Shown here: positions 1 to 12,754 of the stretch, piece by piece
Position numbering within the stretch: position 1 is the first letter of the stretch
Layout: each line of letters opens with the position of its first letter
NCBI RefSeq assembly: GCF_002878395.1
Contig: NC_061116.1
Span: forward strand, 120,132,692-120,196,691
Length of the DNA: 64,000 nt
From: Capsicum annuum
Lineage: Eukaryota; Streptophyta; Magnoliopsida; Solanales; Solanaceae
Direction of reading: 5' to 3'
Notes under the pieces: generated by a model
Told to the model about the DNA's origin: nothing
Databases searched by the model: none
Seen by the model: only the letters and a program-made list of their open reading frames with translations
Position numbers and translations under genes: made by a program

Positions 1-1422
1 TTGTATTGTATTGGTCCTAATGTTTGAATATAAGTTCAAAGTAGTTCTTAAAGTATGCACTTAATAGTTTTAGTTAGTTTTTTAAGTTTGCCATAAGTTA
101 ATAAAAATGGCCCATTAGTTATGGACTTAATAATTCTAATGCTTTAAGTTTAGTCACCGATAAAATATTTATCAAACTTTATCTATTAAATTTGATGAAA
201 ACTATGAAAAAAAGAAATTACCAAAATCTCTCATTTAGAGGTACACAATACTAAAAAGGGTCAAATACCGAGGGTCAAAACCGACAAACACCTATTGATT
301 ATTGGGCAAAATTGAAGAAACACTGACATACTTCATATTGTCGGAAAATAGTTTCCCAAAACACAAAAAATCGTGGGATTCCATCACTTAGGCAAACACA
401 CTAATCTCGACTTTATTAAAGTTGACATAAAATAATTTTTTTCATAATTTTATTATAATCTTCAACTATAATTTTGTGCCATGAAAATCGGCATTCCTGA
501 AAGTTGACATCTGACCGTTGATTTTCACAAAGACAAGCTGACGAACTTTTTCTATTTATTGCAAGAAAATTTTAAAAACTATCATAATTTTTGTACGTTT
601 TGTGTGAAGTTAACCTACAAATGTTCGTCGATATTTTTGTAAGAACTTTAAAATTTCAACACATTTTTGTGCGAAGATAAACAACAAATTCGTCCACTGA
701 TTTTCGTCAAATAAAACTAAAAAAGATAGTCTTTCCAGTAGTGTCCCTCAGTGTTTGTCCATCAGTCTTTTTTACTTGTTTTTAGCAGTGAAATTTAGTA
801 GTTTCTATTATTTTAAAAGTTTCTTGAGGTGTGATTTTGCTAATTTTTTTTAAATATCTTTTGTGTTTAGTGTTTTTTATGTTAAAAATTTTAGGATTTA
901 ATATGAATTTCTTGATGTTTATAATTAATTTATTTTTACATAATTTCCATCAAATTGAATAGATAGAGTCTGAGAAAAATATTTTTTAAAGACTGAAAGT
1001 GTTAACTTTTGACAAAGTTAAAAGACCAAAACTATTATGTACATATTTAGAGTACCATCTTTGTTAACTTATGATAAACTTATAGAACCAAAATTATTAA
1101 GTGCCTACTTAAAGGACTAGTTTAAACCTACCCTCAAGCATAGAGTACTATTTTTGTCATTCTCTGTGTTTAAGGGCTTGAAATGCTCTTCTCTTCTTCT
1201 AACAGATACCAAATGCACTACACATCTCAGTTTTCATTAATTATGATGCCTTATAAAGTCACAACTAATTTTTTTGTTGTTCTTTCAAAATGAATTGTTT
1301 ACTTGAGTTAATCATAGTAGTTATTTGATTTCTCCTTTGATGATAACAAACTCATAACAAAATCGTCAAAAGTGATGTTGAATCACTTAACAGACTGATT
1401 GATATGATTGAAGAACAAAAAT
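1..1422. other. AT-rich stretch without a recognised gene
   Basis: No open frame of useful length and no retroelement protein motif is visible on either strand. The sequence is poly-A/T rich. A possible small DNA transposon lies at 244-743 and is listed separately. From about 1000 to 1422 I see nothing interpretable. Confidence 0.6.
244..743. mobile_element. Possible non-autonomous CACTA-like remnant
   Basis: The left edge reads CACAATACTAAAAAGG and the right edge reads CTTTCCAGTAGTG. Reverse-complemented, the right edge gives CACTACTGGAAAG, so the two ends form an imperfect CACTA-type inverted repeat. The inside has repeated ACCGAC / GTCGG / AAAATCGG words, as in subterminal regions of plant CACTA elements. 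There is no open frame. The 3-bp flanks (gta on the left, tcc on the right) do not match, so a target duplication is not supported. It could equally be chance in AT-rich DNA. Confidence 0.25.
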
Positions 1423-4400
1423 TGTTACGATCCCAAATAGGCATGTGATAACACTTGTCACGTCCTTCGAATAAGTAAACCTAGCCCAACCTAAGGATTA
1501 AGAATTAAAGTGAATCAAAATCGGAAACAAATGGAACAGAAAAATACCAACAGTGTATATGTGTGTGTGTATGTAAGTATGTAAGTGTGTGTGTATATAT
1601 GTATACACACACACAGACGTGATACAAGTCTCAGAGATACATCCCAGGTATGGTTGTCATCAGTACAAGTCTCTAAATACAGATTAATAAAAATAGCTAA
1701 AGTATCTTAATGTGGATAAGCATATGATAAATAAAGAGATATTCAGGTAAGCCTGGTATCCACCAACACTATCTCAATCTTCACACCGTCAATACTGAAA
1801 AAAAATAATCAGCAAGCTGCTACTCAATCTAATACCTACACGGGGTGCAGAAAATTAGAAAAAAAAAAAAAGCAAGGGTGAGTACGAAACTACATATACT
1901 CAACAAGTATTGTCGATAACCGACCCTAATCTAAAGCTATGACAAAATCCACTTTCCCAGCTACCCATGGTATCCCAAACAATCTATATCCTGCAATTAT
2001 GTCATTTTTTCATATTAGCATACCCAATACAATGGTCAACAAATCCACCATAAAAAGTGCAAGCACATTAATCTAGGTGAGTTAATACTATTTATTTCAA
2101 AATCAATAAAATAAGGGACGATATTTATGAAGAAGACTCACTAGCATGATATAATAGGCTTAATCAATTATAATCAACCAAGTAATATTAGATGAAAATT
2201 GAGATAGTGCACATATATATGAGTATATTTCATACTACCAATAGGGGCTACACATCTATCTCTCCTATTAAGCCTCAGCTATACCCCATGTCTCATAACA
2301 TTTCAAACTCTAAATCAATAAGTGACGATACAAGATAATGCGATGAAATGAAATGAATCCTGAAACACAATGTCAGAAATAAGGTCCTAACACAGAAATA
2401 CAGTACAAGAGTAAATACTGAAACATTGTCAAACAATGACAAGGATAATAATGCAATACAAATAATGCAATGCAACATAGTGATGATAGTGATATATTTT
2501 GAAAGTTATCGCATAACTTTCGGTCACCCACTTAGCTTATAGATACTAGGTAGGACCCATGAGGAGATCGCAACCCATATACTCATATAATCTCAATCTT
2601 ATTTCTCAAATCAATCATACCGACACATCCCTCGGTATAGGTATTTTATAACATGTCACTTTTTCTTATAAAAATTAGAATATCTTAGTGGTACTAATGT
2701 ATCATGAATATGCATGCGTGATACGAGGATGTAATGCTCCCAACCAATCACTATAAAGATCAAAATCCACTCAATATGTGTATAAGTGATCTTAAAATCA
2801 ACTTAATATATCAATAATTCATGATATCAATGTTTACTTAATACCATCAGAATAAATAGTTATGTACTCATCAATATTATCATCTCCAACCCCTCACTGA
2901 GACATTACTATAATGAATATGCAATTAAGTGCTCATATAAGACCTACAATGTCAAGTCAAGCTCCCACTCGGGCAACACAATAATAAATAAGACATTTAA
3001 TGCACAAAACATGACTAACAACATGAAGTCAAGACCCTACTCGGGCATAACAATAGTATATCCTCTCCAATCAAAATAAATATGTGTATAAGCCCCTATT
3101 TAGGCACACAATCATATACAATTACTCAAATCCATAGTGAACTTCATATAATCACCACACGGGCAATACAAAATAACCAACAATCCTGATAATATAAACC
3201 GTGGACTACCCAAACATAACTTGGTCCATACATTAAGCCTCAACTATTACAAGTCTATTCATATTATATGTACTCTCGAAATCTCAATCATTCCATCAAT
3301 AATGAAGAAAATAACATAATTACCCCCTAACAAGATATTAATTCATAATCATTATAATAAAGTCCACTATCAAGATTCAAGCTCTAAAATAGGTATTTCA
3401 ATAGCTATTATTCAATATCACTAGATTATTTAGCTATATTTTACTCTAAGGATAATTGTATCATATGTAGTAATACTAACTAATTAAGCCAATAATCTAA
3501 CTACAATTCATTAAGACTCCAGTACCTACGAAGATGCTCGCAATTTTATCTAAACAAGACCTTCAATTCTAAGCAATATATAAAATACAACAAACAAGAA
3601 TATAACACATAAATATTTTGGAAAAAGTCGAGGTATATCTCAACTTACCTTAAATAAAGATCCGCAAGCACAAATGGAGTCAAAACCTTAATTGAAACCC
3701 CAACTCTCTTGAATCAATATCAAATATGTTCAATCTAGTAAAATATGTCATCTTCAAGTCAAAATGAAGCTAATGATACCCATATTGTCTCTATTTAAGA
3801 CGCATCCAAAATGAACCCCAAACATTGGTTTGAAAATGAAAGGGGTAAAATCAAAATGTTATTCTAGAAATGCATTTTCCAAGTTTGTAGAAATCCACAC
3901 CTGAAAATTCATGCAAAAAATGAGGTCCAAATTGAAAAAAAATCATTTTAAAGCTTTACCAATTAAATTTCTAAAAATCCATCAAAAATAAAAAGGGGTA
4001 AAAATGAAATTTTATTTAAAAATCATAATCCTCAAGTGAAAAGGACTCTATGGGTGAAAACCCAAGAAAAAAATGAGAAGCTCAAACCAAAGAAATATAA
4101 AATTTTTAATTTGGGAAAAAAAATCCAAAAAATTCTCTTTTGAAATCTTTGATTTAGAGGAATTTAGATGATAATATTGGTAGGATATGCTTTAGAATTG
4201 AGCTAGGAACTTATCTGCATGCACTTGCGCAAGAAATCTCCCCCAAGATCTTTCTCCCAAGCTCCCAATATGACAAAAATGATGAAAATAAGCAAAAATG
4301 GGATACATCCCAAAATAAGAGTTGTTTCAGCAAAGAAAAATGGCCAGTTGATCGTGCTATTGACCGTTGACCATGATACACTATTGACCAGCAACCAAAA

Positions 4401-4674
4401 ATTTCAAAAACTTATATTTAACCATTGGTACTCATCCCAAACCCTATCAACATGAACCAATAGTTCAAATTAATTATAAAAAAAGTTTTGGATCTAACAA
4501 AATCATCAAATTTACAAAAAAATCATTTATAACAAATTAACCCCATGAGACCTCTTTAGGTCAATATACACTATTTTTAAATAGAGGGTGGAAATATCAA
4601 ATAAAGGTTCTAGGTCTGAACCAACCACGCTACTAATCTAAAATTGATGTTTTAAATTTAGTAGAATTGTTACA
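1423..4674 (-). mobile_element. LTR of a Ty3/gypsy-type element, minus orientation
   Basis: The block starts TGTTACGATCCC and ends GAATTGTTACA, so it has TG...CA termini with short inverted repeats. Read on the minus strand it begins TGTAACAATTC, directly after a purine-rich CTCAGATGGGGAT that looks like a polypurine tract. Length is about 3.25 kb. No coding motif lies inside. The 5-bp flanks (aaaat and atccc) do not match, so it is more likely the 3' LTR of an element whose internal part is lost than a clean solo LTR. The part at 2520-2790 resembles 42200-42480. Confidence 0.55.
1555..1617. repeat. TG/TA/CA microsatellite with dyad symmetry
   Basis: Alternating purine-pyrimidine DNA. Runs of TG and TA pass into TATATATGTATA and then ACACACACACA, so the left half is roughly complementary to the right half. 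It lies inside the LTR at 1423-4674. Confidence 0.8.
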
Positions 4675-5454
4675 ATCCCCATCTGAGACTCAGATAATAA
4701 AATATTAAACAAAGTCAAACCTATTCTTTTAAGGATACTCAAAATCATAAACACAAATAACACACTCTCAAATACATTGGAGACCATTCCAATCATATCC
4801 ACAACTCTTAAATCAGATAAGACAACTACGAAGATGGCCAACATAGTCAAAACACAGAAAATTCAAAAATTACAATGAGGGTCATTATAAAAATAGTTCT
4901 AGGAGGAGTAATGTTGATTAGCCTGACAGGCCCTCTAGTATGGTTTACAACACGATGAGAATGATCCCATGTAGGTATATAAAATTTGGAGGTCCTCCTG
5001 TATCAATGCCATACATATAGATATTGTATTTAATCCCATCTCTATTTGTTTTTGTTTAATATGATTAAGCTTTATACTATTGTGACGTGGTGAATTATAT
5101 TTATCCTTTATAATTGTTACATATGAAAATATTACCTAATATTGTCTAGTTATTTCATATTTATTCATTGATAATCTAACTAACTGTGAAAAATTAAGTG
5201 TTAATGAAAGTGCTTCAACAATCAACCCTCGCTAGTACTTTGATGGCTTCAACCAATGATTCTTGTTGAGTACATGTTGATCTCCATACTCATGTGATAC
5301 TTATGTAATGTATTGTTCCATCGTTATTATGGGAAAAAGTTTTGGGACTTTAAAATTTTATTCTTATGTAAAAAATTTATTTAGGGTGGAAATGGTTCAT
5401 TTAATACTATGTGGGATAATAAATAAAAGATGTGGGCTAGACCTTGTAACACCT
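4675..5454. other. No recognised gene; possible remnant of an internal region
   Basis: It begins with a polypurine-like tract on the minus strand, next to the LTR that ends at 4674. A 70-codon minus frame (4638-4850) overlaps this edge but matches no family I know. From about 5050 to 5454 the sequence is AT-rich with no visible structure. Confidence 0.45.
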
Positions 5455-6173
5455 TGAACTTTCATGCTATGATTTGAACTATTCTAAGTATATAGATGAA
5501 ATCGAAGCCAGAAAATTTATGATATATAGGTATGAAGGTCAATCCTTAGGTATAAGAAGTGCAAATGATATGAACTAGCGTCATAAAGAAACCTATATCA
5601 CACAATTGAGCTAAAAACTTTTTTACTGATCGAGTCTTTGTATAAGTTTCTACTAGAATCAACTTCAAAAAAATATTCATCCTAGATTATGAAGAGCTAC
5701 ATGGGTCATTACTTACTAAATTAAAGGTTTTTGAGTCTTCTTTCCAATGCCACCAATCGTTCATTAATTTGATTCTAGTCGAAAAAGTCATGACTATTTT
5801 ATCGAGATATTCTCCAAGAGGAGCAATGGGAGTTACATTCCCTCTTTCCAGATGCAGTTATTCTCACAAACTCTATATAATAAAGGGTATTTTAGTCCTT
5901 AGACTCATATGAAGTATTTGGTATGATCTTTTTCCTTCCCATCCCTTTTTTTAAAATTAGATTCATTAATTTATTTCCTTTATTAACTCTAACAAACTCC
6001 AAGGCTCCAGACTCTCAAGAAAAATAAGAGAAAGACTATCAAGCAAGGTTCCATCAAATATTATTCAAGTTTCTTCACTTTACCATGTATGTGAAGCTAA
6101 TCTTTCCATGGCAACTTCTTTCTCCCCACAAACATGCTATTATGTTTGTTCAAGCCATGAATTATGTTAGATA
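5455..6173 (+). mobile_element. 5' part of a chromovirus-type LTR, cut off by element A
   Basis: It starts TGTAACACCTTGAAC, the usual start of plant chromovirus LTRs. It then carries a stretch at 5700-5800 (around TCTTCTTTCCAATGCC) that is clearly related to 57645-57735. The similarity stops where element A begins at 6174, so this LTR was probably the target of A. No internal region of its own is visible. Confidence 0.5.
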
Positions 6174-7590
6174 TGTGCCATGGTTTCATGACACTTTTGA
6201 TGCTTAAAAGAAGGATACTATGTAGGAATTTAGGTATTATTATTGGATAAGATGTGTGTTTGTGTTGATTTTACAGGAAAATAGGGTTTAAGGCAAAGAA
6301 TGAGAATAGGGATGAAGAGTTGCTAAAATAGTGACCTAGTGGGTAGAACCTACTAATAGTGGGTACAACCTATTAATAAGGGGTAGAACCTACTAATAGC
6401 GGGTGCAACCTACCAATGATGAGTAATGGTAGTGAGTTGAGTTCTGAGGATATTATGCGGAGTCTGATTTATAGTAGTCTACTTACTAATAGTAGGTATA
6501 ACCTAATATAGTGAATTATATTAGTGAGTTGATATTCTGAAAGATCGAAGTCTACTTTGATTTCCCCTACTTGAAGGGACGATTAGTAGGTTGTTCCCAT
6601 AACTTAACCCTTGACTCGTGAGTTGTTGCCGACCCAGCTTTTCTTACCTAGTTTAGGATAGGACTTATTTTGTATCGATAAATAATCCTATAGGGTTTTA
6701 TGATTAGTTTGTACTTTTTTACAATATTTTATACACTATATACACTTTTTACATTATTTAGAGTTCTGAGGTACATTATTGATCTTAGAATTATTGTTCT
6801 TGTTTTTTAGGGTTTATAATTGAATTGATATTTGGGATTTTTCATCTTATTCTTTGTAAGTTCAGCATTATGCTTTTATCTATGGAATCTTTGTTTGATC
6901 TTGCAATAACGAGTATCTAAATCCTGTAACTAATGTTGTGGGAACCCTAATGAATTAACAAAGCAGATTAAGTGTGAATTCATTCTAGATCGGTGTTCTT
7001 GCATGTATTAGGATTTCCTTTATTTTAATTGCTTTCTTAATGAATGCACATGTTAGAATCTCATCCGTATTTAATAATTTCTTGAGAGAGGTAGAGATTA
7101 GGAAAATGTGATAACAACAATAATTTAAAGCTGTCAACCTTCATCTAATTAACTTGGGATCGAGAAGAGTTAGTCAATCTATGATCATAAAATAAGGGTT
7201 AGTAATGAAATGCTGTGAAATTGAGAGGTGACGAGTGAAATTCACCTAAAACAAGGTCGAGAGACAGTTAGGTGATACATAAGTTGTTAGATTTTTCTTG
7301 CAAGTCATGGAGATAGTTTGGCAAACACGAATAGTCTGTGGAGTTATGACGTTAGAGGGAACACAATCCTGGTGATCATATTGATCACAACCCTAATTAT
7401 CTAGTGACCTTAACTATCATCCTAACTGTTACAAGAAACCCTCTTTATTTTTAAAATTTCCAATTACATCAGTAAGATTTTGATAGATTTTTGGCCTATT
7501 CCTCATAGGATCAACCCCAACCTAGTTGGGTTCTATATTTGACTGACTATCACTTATACTTTATTGAAGGTATAATTTGGGCGACATTAA
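6174..7590 (+). mobile_element. 5' LTR of element A (Athila/Tat-like)
   Basis: The first 45 bp (TGTGCCATGG... then ACACTTTTGATGCTTAAAA) match the start of the second LTR copy at 11034. The right end abuts the tRNA-Asp primer site at 7595. Length is about 1.42 kb, close to the roughly 1.45 kb of the split copy (11034-11403 plus 30267-31343). Between 6345 and 6620 it carries a cluster of repeated words such as GGGTAGAACCTACTAATAG. The segment 6780-7590 has the leader-like GAGAGGTAGAGA / GGTCGAGAGACAG text shared with elements B and C. Confidence 0.75.
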
Positions 7591-7594
7591 AGTT

Positions 7595-7611
7595 TGGCAT
7601 CACTGACAGAG
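7595..7611 (+). other. Primer-binding site of element A (tRNA-Asp type)
   Basis: TGGCATCACTGACAGAG is a degenerate match to TGGCGCCGTTGCCGGGG, the complement of the plant tRNA-Asp 3' end used by Athila/Tat elements. Elements B and C carry better copies at the same place after their LTRs. Confidence 0.6.
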
Positions 7612-7687
7612 AATACAATTATAAATAAATTGATTGAGTTTGTTGATGTTTATGGTTTTCTATTATGTTCAGGGCATACACCTGTGT

Positions 7688-9560
7688 ATGCCTAGTACTT
7701 GGAGTTAAGGTAATTCCCTGATTGCATTTGATCCTAACTTAAATGGATCTAATGATAAAATCTTACAATGGAGAGAGAAGAAGTTTATGATCAAGGAGCC
7801 CTGACATAGAGGGTTCATAATAGTCCAACAACATTGAATCGGCCACCTCAACATGAAGCTCATAAAACTAAAGATCAAGTCCTTACTCATTTAGTGTTCA
7901 AGGAAAATGCTAAGCAAGCAACTTCCAGGCATGCAACTATGAATAAAAGGGCTAGATAAGAGAAGGATGATCATCGAGAAGCACTTGACAGAGGAATATT
8001 TAGATGGAATAGAGGTCAACAACCCATTTAGTAGTACTTTCCAGAATATGATAATCTAGATAATAATTTAGGGTATGTTGAACCATTTGAGATAGGTGCA
8101 ATCATTCATCTAGAATTACACCAAAGTACAAATTTTAATATTACAAGCATAATGATCCAATTGTTGAACTTGAAGAAAGTGTTTGCTAGTTTGCCTAATG
8201 GTGATGCAAACATGCACTATATGAACTTTATTGGGATTTCTACTTTGTATAATCTACCTAGGGTGAGCCGCAAAGCTATAAAACTCATGTTGTTCCCATT
8301 CTTTCTAACAGAAGAAGTAACTTTGTGGTTAGGAGAGCTATCTCATGGGTCTATTACCACTTAGAATGAGTTGAGGATGTAATTCTTAAACCAAATTTTC
8401 CTACCCTATTGAATGTTGTAATTAAAGGATGTGATCAATAATTTAAGATTGCTACATTCAGAGATACTACATAAGACATGGCTGAGGTTCAAGATGAAAT
8501 TAGTGAATGTTCTAAATCATAGAATTATGAGGAGAAACTTTCTTGAGATATTCTATAGAGACTTGAATGCATATACCAGGGCTGTAGCTGCTACTATTAT
8601 GGGTGGAGCTGTCATGAGTCTTTACTGGGATCTGGTTTCAAAAATCTTAGACCAGATCACTAAAACCAATTGAGGGTGGTATACTCGGGAGGCTTATAGA
8701 TCAGTCATTAATTATGTGATTGGTTCTTCTAACAAATAGAGAGCACTGGATGAAATAGTGGATTAAGAGATATCATAGTTAAGAATTGAGATTTTCTTAT
8801 AAAGTAACTAGTAGTAATAGGAGCAGAGAAGGTAAATATATTAGGTAATCAAGGTAAGGCTTCTAGACATAAAGAGTTAGATTTTGATAAAGAAGCTAAG
8901 TATTTGGATTAATAGATAGAAGGTTTTTGAGCCAACGGTCAAGGGTTAAATCAAGACACTTGGAAATTGAGGCAAGGGAATTAACGTCGAAACTATTATA
9001 GAGATAGGTACAGGAATAAGAATAGAGAACGTGATGGTGACTAGAGGAGGAAAGATGATTACAAGGTTAAGATTGGCCTTTATGTTCCACTGGGGAATCG
9101 TGATATTGAGTCTAGAAGTTGGAGAATATAAACATTGCTTGCAAAGATTGTGAATGATTCAAAGAGACAAGTGAGTTACTTTAAGGAAATTAAGGCAGAT
9201 ATTTTAGGTTTGAGCCAAAAGGTAGAATTACATGCAACCACTATTAAGTAACTTGAGAATTAGTTTGAGTAGATTTCTACCATATTGAAAAAACATCAAC
9301 CAAGCACTCTTCCTACCAACCTTATTCATAATTCGAAGATTGAAAGTTATTGTCTAACTATTATTACTTAGAGTGGTAAGGCTACTCTTGGTCCACCCAT
9401 GTATATAGTTGATACTATGAGGGAGGATTTCATGAGCATGAAGGATATAACAAAAAATAATGGTAAATTATGAGGTTTCTCAAGAGCATATAGTTGCTGA
9501 AAAAGTAATTGAAAAAATAACAAAAAGGGTAAGGAGGTCACACTATAACCAAAGCCTATT
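7688..9560 (+). pseudogene. Degenerate gag of element A
   Basis: The probable start is the ATG at 7688 (MPSTW..., matching the MPNTR start in element C). Stops and frame changes break it up. The recognisable core is at 8152-8673: the motif around IQLLNLK, then F-P-F-LTEEVTLWLGEL, then a 'KTWLRFK' segment and 'ATIMGGA'. These match the retrotransposon gag domain (PF03732) of Athila/Tat elements. Gag packages element RNA into cytoplasmic particles. The nucleocapsid side (about 9100-9400) is heavily eroded, and I see no intact zinc knuckle. Confidence 0.75.
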
Positions 9561-9629
9561 CCCCGACTTCCTCCGCCTTTTACCTAATAATTAAAGAAGA
9601 AAGTCAAAGAAGGAAAGCATAAGAAGTTT

Positions 9630-10291
9630 ATTTCAATTCTAAAGGAGTTGAGTGTGAACATCCCTCTTCATGAAGCTCTAGAGAAGATTCCTGGCTATGC
9701 AAAATTTATGAAGGATTTGGTGAGAAAGAAGAGAATTGTTAATTATGAGGATGTTTGTGGTTTGCACCACTGTAGTGTGATTACATCCCGATCTCTTGTG
9801 CAAAAAAAGAATGATCCAGGTGCCTTCACAATTTCTTTTACAATTAGGTCATTTAGCTTTTCCAGAGTGTTGTGTGACTTTGATGCAAGCCTTAACTTGA
9901 TGCCGCTGGCAGTGTTCAAATAATTAGGATTAAAGCCCTCCGAACCAACATCGATGCAGTTATTGATAGTTGATCATATAGTTAATAAGCCTGTGGGCAT
10001 ATGGTTTGTTTTTTTGTAAAGATAAACACCTTTATCTTCCCTGATGACTTTATTATCTTAGATTACGAGGTTGGTTTTGAGATACTCATAATTTTAGGAG
10101 ATCATTTTAGCCACAGGTAGAGCCTTAGTAGATATGGAAAGGGGTAAGCTAAAGTTCAAGCTAAAAAATGAGGAAGTCACAATCAATGTTTGTAGAACTA
10201 TGGAGCAATCAACTAACATAAGGGTGGTTTTGGTAATAAATAATTTTGACGACCTTAGAAGCCTACCCGATGGTTACCTTGATCACGTTTG
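9630..10291 (+). pseudogene. Degenerate aspartic protease of element A
   Basis: An open frame at 9648-9923 begins with the conserved lead-in around NIPLHEALEKIPGYAKFMKD. It reaches the catalytic loop, which reads CDFDASLNLMP where the family has D-[LS]-G-A-S. The glycine is replaced by Asp. Downstream, in broken frames, comes ATGRALVDMERGKLKFKL, the usual C-terminal part of these proteases. The enzyme would normally mature the gag polyprotein; this copy looks inactive. No reverse transcriptase, RNase H or integrase follows, so the element is non-autonomous by structure. Confidence 0.75.
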
Positions 10292-10311
10292 AGTAATTAA
10301 AGGCCCCTCAT

Positions 10312-10358
10312 CATGCCATGACATTAAATCAAGCATTTCTTGGGAGGCAACCCAAGGT
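10312..10358 (+). other. Conserved hairpin sequence after the protease (element A)
   Basis: Just after the protease frame comes TTAAATCAAGCATTTC and then TTGGGAGGCAACCCAA (10340-10355). The latter can fold as a 5-bp stem TTGGG/CCCAA with a 6-nt loop. The same sequence occurs at the same place in element B (18011-18026), although the surroundings have diverged. Its function is unknown to me. Confidence 0.65.
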
Positions 10359-11033
10359 GTCTTGTTATTTCTGCAATTTGTTATTGTCAATAATACATGC
10401 ATATAAGTTGAAGGTGGGATACTTTATAAGTCTATATATCCTCTTGGGGTTTTTGTTGTTGTATCTTTTTTCCCTAAAGAGTGGTGTTATAGTTGAGCCA
10501 ACATATTTAGGTTGTTGTATTTGTGATATGTGTTTTGTGTATTTTGTTTGACTAGGAGAAAAATGAGCAATATTGCTGCAATTAAATTTTTATGTTTTAT
10601 TGTGTGTTTTATAAGGATAATACCCCTCCTAAAATGTTTGTGAATTATGTGTTGTGAAGATATTTTTTCACCATTATTGAATCGTGTTATGGCATTAGTA
10701 TTAGGGACAAAATAATCACAGCTCTGCATTGCATGAACCTTATAGGTAGTAATTAACAATATAACCTTGTGCCATGTGTTCAAGGTGTTAACCTAGTTTT
10801 CTTTATGTGTTTAATCCAGAACTTGTCCGATTAGTCTTGCCTAGGTAATAGGATAGTTAGTTGAGACATGATCACATGCCATGTTTGAATAAGTCTACTA
10901 GTAGCCTAAAAGACCGACCAAATGAGAATAAGTATCCCTTGATCCCTAATTTGAACCTAAATTAACTTACTTTCTTATTTTAACCTTTTCACCTTTCTAT
11001 TTTAATTACACCTGTTTTGGCCTAGGTCCCTAA
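10359..11033 (+). other. 3' non-coding region of element A
   Basis: No coding motif. Parts align by eye with the 3' non-coding region of element B: GGCATTAGT, GTGCCATGTG, ATCCCTTGATCC, then TTTTGGCC and GGTCC near 11010-11028 versus 21390-21745. Element B continues for about 800 bp more to a polypurine tract, and A lacks that part. Small frames on either strand here (for example 10318-10551) resemble no known protein. Confidence 0.55.
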
Positions 11034-11403
11034 TGTGCTATAATTTTATAGCACTTTCGATGCTTAAAATGATAAAAATATGCAAGTTACTTAGGTCCTT
11101 CTGTTATATGTGATATGTTTTGCAGGAAATCATGTTTTGGGAGCTAAACTGAAGAAAATAAGTGAAAATTGAAGCTTTGGACCACCTACATGGGCACCAA
11201 TGATTCGTAGGTACTACTTATTGGGCGTAGGTGTAAGAATAAATGTTAGAGGATTGAGATATAGAGACTCAAAAGTTAAAAAAGAAGACCCTGCTACCTA
11301 CTGAGGGCACTTATGGCCCGTAGGTGCCACCTACAGTCCGTAGGTGCCAGAGTATGTCTTAGAATATGAAAGTCTAAGAGTTTTAGGTGTTTTTAGGAGC
11401 TTG
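11034..11403 (+). mobile_element. Left part of the second LTR of element A, split by element D
   Basis: It starts TGTGCTATAATT, homologous to the 5' LTR start at 6174. The stretch 11180-11355 carries repeated palindromic words of the type CCTAC...GGCCCGTAGGTG. The same words resume at 30267 (GGCACCTACGGCCCATAAG), directly after element D, which shows that one LTR was split. The five bases before D (gcttg, 11399-11403) match the five after it (acttg, 30267-30271) at four positions. Confidence 0.75.
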
Positions 11404-12723
11404 TGAAACACCCCGGATTTTGTCTCTTGAGAATTTCCTGAGGTTTGAGATCACTGCCCTAGTAACGATTGGACCCCATGAGTCGTATAGTGTCTTGATG
11501 AGTCGTAACCAAACTAGTAAATTTATGGCTTGATTCTGTTTTGAGTACGAGTGGCTTACTAAGATCCGTAATGAGATATTATGAGTTATTTGGTGTAATC
11601 GTAGGGTGTCCAGTATATGTCCCAAATTGGGTTCTATGTTGAATATGACTAGACCTTACAAGTCATAGGGTCCCATTACACTTGGTGCCATTGAGTCGTA
11701 AGGATAATAGTTTGGGGGTACCTTAGTGGTACTACCTTAGTTATAACGTATGGTAATGAGTCGTAAAGAGTGGTTACGGGTCAAGGGGTTGATTCATACT
11801 CAAAGGCGACACTTTTCAGCTTTTAAGTTGAGGCTATTCTAGACATTTCCCCTCTTGACCAAATAAAACGCCATGACTTATAACAACTTTTAGGGTGTCA
11901 TTATCTCTTACAAACATCTAAGTAAATCCTCAAATACTCCCAAATCCTCAAGGTCAAGAGCACTTAGGGTTTCAAAAGGTTGATCAATTAGGGCTCTCAA
12001 GTGTGATTTGTCTTCGTATGTCTTACTATTACAGGTATGCTACACTTCCCTCATTATTAAACTTGTAAAGGCATGTGATTTAAAGTATTGTTCATGAGAT
12101 TATTGTGATGGTTTTGAAATAAGGGTTGGGGATTTTGAACATTTACGAAGTGAACAATGTTTCTCATGATTTATATATGATTTTTATGCTTTAAATATTG
12201 TTTTGAACTTGTGGTACTTGGGTATGGTGAATGTTCTAGGAAATTGTGAATTTCCCAAACTTGTGGCTTTTGAAGTGGTTATAACCCCAACCCTATAATG
12301 TGAAATTGATTTTAGTTATGAGAAATATGGAAATTTGTAAAATTGAATTAGTCTCAAACTATTGCATAATATAAAAAGGTATTTGAAATACAATGGTATG
12401 ATTTCATGAACAAAGGGAGTCGGTGTTCCCCAATGTGTATTAATGAACAAAGAGAGTTGTTCTCCCCAAGTTAATGGAAATTATTTTGGCATAATGTGAT
12501 ACCTTGGAAGTGTAGTTGGTATGACGATACCAACATTCTATGCCTTAATGTGGAATGTGGTTAAATAAATAGAAATGTGTGATACTTTTTTTAACTAGGC
12601 TACAATTAGGGTTGTGTAGCTGAGTCGTGAAAGTGGAGGTCTGAGTGACCGATACTAGAAACAACATTTACCGACACGTGGGTCAAACTGACCAGAAAAG
12701 TTCTAGTCCCCCTTATTATTATT

Positions 12724-12754
<31 letters not shown>

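Noticed and set aside
10318..10783. Two small hydrophobic frames (one per strand) after the protease of A
   Set aside because: Non-coding 3' region by comparison with element B. The first covers the conserved hairpin, and neither has a family match.
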